NCBI GenBank assembly: GCA_964036315.1
Contig: OZ038492.1
Location: 36,453,118-36,517,117, forward strand
Reading direction: 5' to 3'
DNA from: Acanthosepion esculentum
Taxonomy: Eukaryota; Mollusca; Cephalopoda; Sepiida; Sepiidae
DNA length: 64,000 nt
Shown: in pieces, positions 61,776-64,000 of the stretch
How the letters are laid out: each line of letters starts with the position of its first letter
How positions within the stretch are numbered: position 1 is the first letter of the stretch
Position numbers and translations under genes: made by a program
Notes under the pieces: generated by a model
Told to the model about the DNA's origin: nothing
Database searches by the model: none
What the model saw: the letters and a program-made list of their open reading frames with translations, nothing else

Positions 61776-61870
61776 CAGAGGAAATATACAAAAAAATTCT
61801 ATTAAAACAAATTTTTCAGGTGAGAGTTTTATTCCTAACCTTTTTGTTTGAAATAGTGTGGAATGACAAC

Positions 61871-62271
61871 ATATTGATTATGCTATTATTTTCTCTTCGA
61901 GTTAGATGCGCTATGGATTTTACTTGTCGTTGCTGTTTTTGGTGTGGAAAGTCTTCAAGTGTCGTGGTTTCTAATATGTTATAAATTTCTTTGGGATTCT
62001 GTAGCGCCAGTCGAGTTTTAAAAAAAAATGATCGTCCTCGCTAAGTTTAGCTTGTTGCCAAAAGTAGAATAATCAATTGATGATCAATGACTAACCGCTA
62101 TTTTGAGTCTTGTGCGAGAAGATAGTGGGCATTCTCCGGCGGGCATTAAAATCAAAAACCACTTGTCACCAAGTTCGCTTATCGAAAAAACAAATTTATC
62201 AATTTCGATGTCAAATGTCAATGTGGGGAACAAAAGAAATATATTATTCCCGTTAACATAAGAACTATGTT
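61871..62271. repeat. Dispersed repeat of about 390 bp, copy 2
   Basis: See the copy at 59389; the two align along their full length. Here a gggcattctccggc insertion near 62127 is extra. Confidence 0.88.
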
Positions 62272-62564
62272 CTATTTATTGTGAGGAAAAGACTTGCGAG
62301 TCACGTATCACGATCGACCTAAGCTACTGAAATTTATCGGACACATTGATGGATTGATTTGCGTTTTGCGGCTCATCAAACATCACAATCACGATTCCCG
62401 TAACTTTCTAGAGCCGTAGGGACACTACAGCCGCATTATCCATCAGTCACAGTAGCAGTGGTGTTTCCTCGGCAATATAGTCTGACGGAGCCCAAACCTC
62501 TGCATGTTAAGTTTCATCGATTTCTTCAACAAGCAGGTGTATAAATTTAATGTATAAAGCCGTA
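62272..62564. other. Unassigned sequence
   Basis: Nothing recognised. Confidence 0.5.
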
Positions 62565-62960
62565 AGTTTGCGGTCTCTGTGTCTTTTCTATAAATACTTT
62601 CATGGTATTTATTCGGATGAGATCTTCCTAGCTATGGTATCTAGACTCTTTGAATCTAAAGGCAGTACTAGACTGGCACCGAGATCCCATAAATTTGCAG
62701 TTTAGCTGGCTAGATGTATCTGTAAGTTCTATACTAACAGTTTCTTTTCTCGCTCATCTCGTTTGTGGAACTCCCTACCGGCTCCATGCTTTCCGGTCAA
62801 CTTTAATCTGCAAAAAAATTAAATGCAATGTAAGTCGCTATCTACTGTCCTTCTGATTTCTCTTTCCTCTTCCCGCTCATTATTTATGTTCCGTTCCTAA
62901 TTCTTCCACTTCCTGTAAGGCCTTGTGTCTTAGTGGCTTTATTGCCTTGCATGGGATGAT
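62565..62960 (+). pseudogene. LINE-A C-terminal region and 3' tail, best-preserved tail
   Basis: Reads FYKYFHGIYSDEIFLAMVSRLFESKGSTRLAPRSHKF with a stop, then after it RCICKFYTNSFFSRSSRLWNSLPAPCFPVNFNLQ, then the tail ccttgtgtcttagtggcttt and attgccttgcatgggatgat (62921-62960), followed by aaataaaaaata. Serves as the reference for the other LINE-A ends. Not functional: it is 5'-truncated and has stops. Confidence 0.88.
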
Positions 62961-62969
62961 ACCAAATAA

Positions 62970-63200
62970 AAAATAGTACTAGACTGGCGTCGAGATCTCA
63001 CCAAATTGGCAGTTGTGCTGTCGAGATGTAGGCGTAAATTTTATGCTAACAGTTTATTTTCGCTTGTGGAACTACCTTCTGGCTCCATGCTTTCCAGCCA
63101 ACTTTAATCTGCAAAAATTTAAGTGCAATGTCAATCGCTATCTAATCTCCTCCTGATTAGTCTTTCCTCTTTCCGCTCATTATTAATGTTTCCGTTCTTG
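62970..63200 (+). pseudogene. Second LINE-A 3' piece, tandem with the first
   Basis: Starts agtactagactggcgtcgag, the same point as agtactagactggcaccgag at about 62665, and runs to gctcattattaatgtttccg. The tail is missing. Either a tandem duplication or a second insertion at the A-rich tail of the first copy. Confidence 0.82.
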
Positions 63201-63512
63201 TGTCCCATAAACTCGAAGGCGTATAAAAATATCGAAAGGTAAATATCCCAGAAAGTAAGCAAAGGTAACAGAGACCAGGAAAAGTTAGACACTCTCCCCA
63301 AAGACAAGTCAGATATTTTCAACGTTACATGTTTCCCTACGGAGAATACTAAGATTACTATGGATAGAAAATATTAGTAGCGAAGAAGAATTAAAGATTA
63401 TGAAAATCTAGAGGGTAATATTTGCTAATAATCCGCAAAAGTTATGTAAGTTTTGGGAAAGAAATCCTGGTGAATTTGACAGTCACACAACATAGTGAAA
63501 ATGAGATAAACT
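63201..63512. other. Unassigned sequence
   Basis: A-rich, nothing recognised. Leads into the satellite. Confidence 0.5.
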
Positions 63513-64000
63513 ACTTAGTGTTTTGGACTAAACGAATGGCAAAGCACGGATCAAAACAAAAAAAAAAGGGTTAAATAATTGACAAGATTTACTTAGTGTT
63601 TCGGACTAAACGAATGGCAAAACACGGATCAAAACAAAAAAAGGGTTAAATAATTGACAAGATTTACTTAGTGTTTCGGACTAAATGAATTGCAAAGCAT
63701 GGATCAAAACAAAAAAGGGTTAAATAATTGACAAGATTTACTTAGTGTTTCGGACTAAACGAATGGCAAAGCACGGATCAAAACAAAAAAAAGGGTTAAA
63801 TAATTGACAAGATTTACTTAGTGTTTCGGACTAAACGAATGGCAAAACACGGATCAAAACAAAAAAAGGGTTAAATAATTGACAAGATTTACTTAGTGTT
63901 TCGGACTAAACGAATTGCAAAGCATGGATCAAAACAAAAAAGGGTTAAATAATTGACAAGATTTACTTAGTGTTTCGGACTAAACGAATGGCAAAGCACG
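63513..64000. repeat. 75-bp satellite with trimeric higher-order structure
   Basis: acttagtg starts units at 63513, 63591, 63666, 63740, 63816, 63891 and 63965 (periods 78, 75, 74, 76, 75, 74). Three variants alternate strictly: A (aatggcaaagcacgg), B (aatggcaaaacacgg) and C (aattgcaaagcatgg), in the order A-B-C-A-B-C-A. Poly(A) length within the unit accounts for the period differences. The array runs past the window end. Confidence 0.95.

Overview
This is non-coding DNA from an animal (eukaryotic) nuclear genome. I find no intact protein-coding gene, no prokaryotic operon and no CRISPR array. Every coding-like stretch I recognise is a decayed transposable element. Long TA tracts, TATC tracts, decayed Penelope, LINE, Gypsy and Tc1/mariner copies and large satellites suggest an invertebrate, plausibly a lophotrochozoan such as a cephalopod mollusc. 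That placement is a low-confidence inference from repeat style.

Layout. (1) 1-22.81 kb is one continuous satellite. The basic unit is about 137 bp and is itself a dimer of two diverged halves of about 68 bp. Between about 1.74 and 13.34 kb it forms three head-to-tail higher-order copies of about 3.7-3.96 kb, preceded by a partial copy. From 13.3 to 22.6 kb the dimers are less ordered, and the right edge (22.61-22.81 kb) is made of single monomers of about 67 bp. (2) 22.8-29.9 kb holds TA/TATC microsatellites, foldback-like inverted repeats, a 36-bp minisatellite and one LINE 3' end. (3) 29.9-36.5 kb holds LINE 3' fragments, a Tc1-like transposase relic and a Gypsy relic with a recognisable LTR and polypurine tract inside a duplicated TATC locus. 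(4) 37.2-39.7 kb is a Penelope-like element interrupted by a piece of a second LINE family. (5) 40.9-49.1 kb holds a TCTAGAA-centred minisatellite, LINE fragments, a 298-bp insertion with a 6-bp direct repeat on each side, a composite 5S/tRNA SINE and the N-terminal part of a mariner transposase. (6) 49.6-63.2 kb holds more LINE ends, long TA tracts, a hammerhead-ribozyme-like relic, two more SINE copies, a mariner C-terminal relic and a roughly 390-bp dispersed repeat. (7) 63.51-64.0 kb enters a second satellite of about 75 bp, arranged as an A-B-C trimer of about 225 bp, which runs off the window.

Two LINE groups recur. LINE-A has a conserved C-terminal region and a conserved 3' tail. LINE-B carries the ECW/EMWF C-terminal block. 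Most copies are 5'-truncated, as expected from target-primed reverse transcription. The interest lies in satellite organisation, nested insertions, the 5S/tRNA chimeric SINE and the ribozyme-like relic, rather than in cooperating genes.
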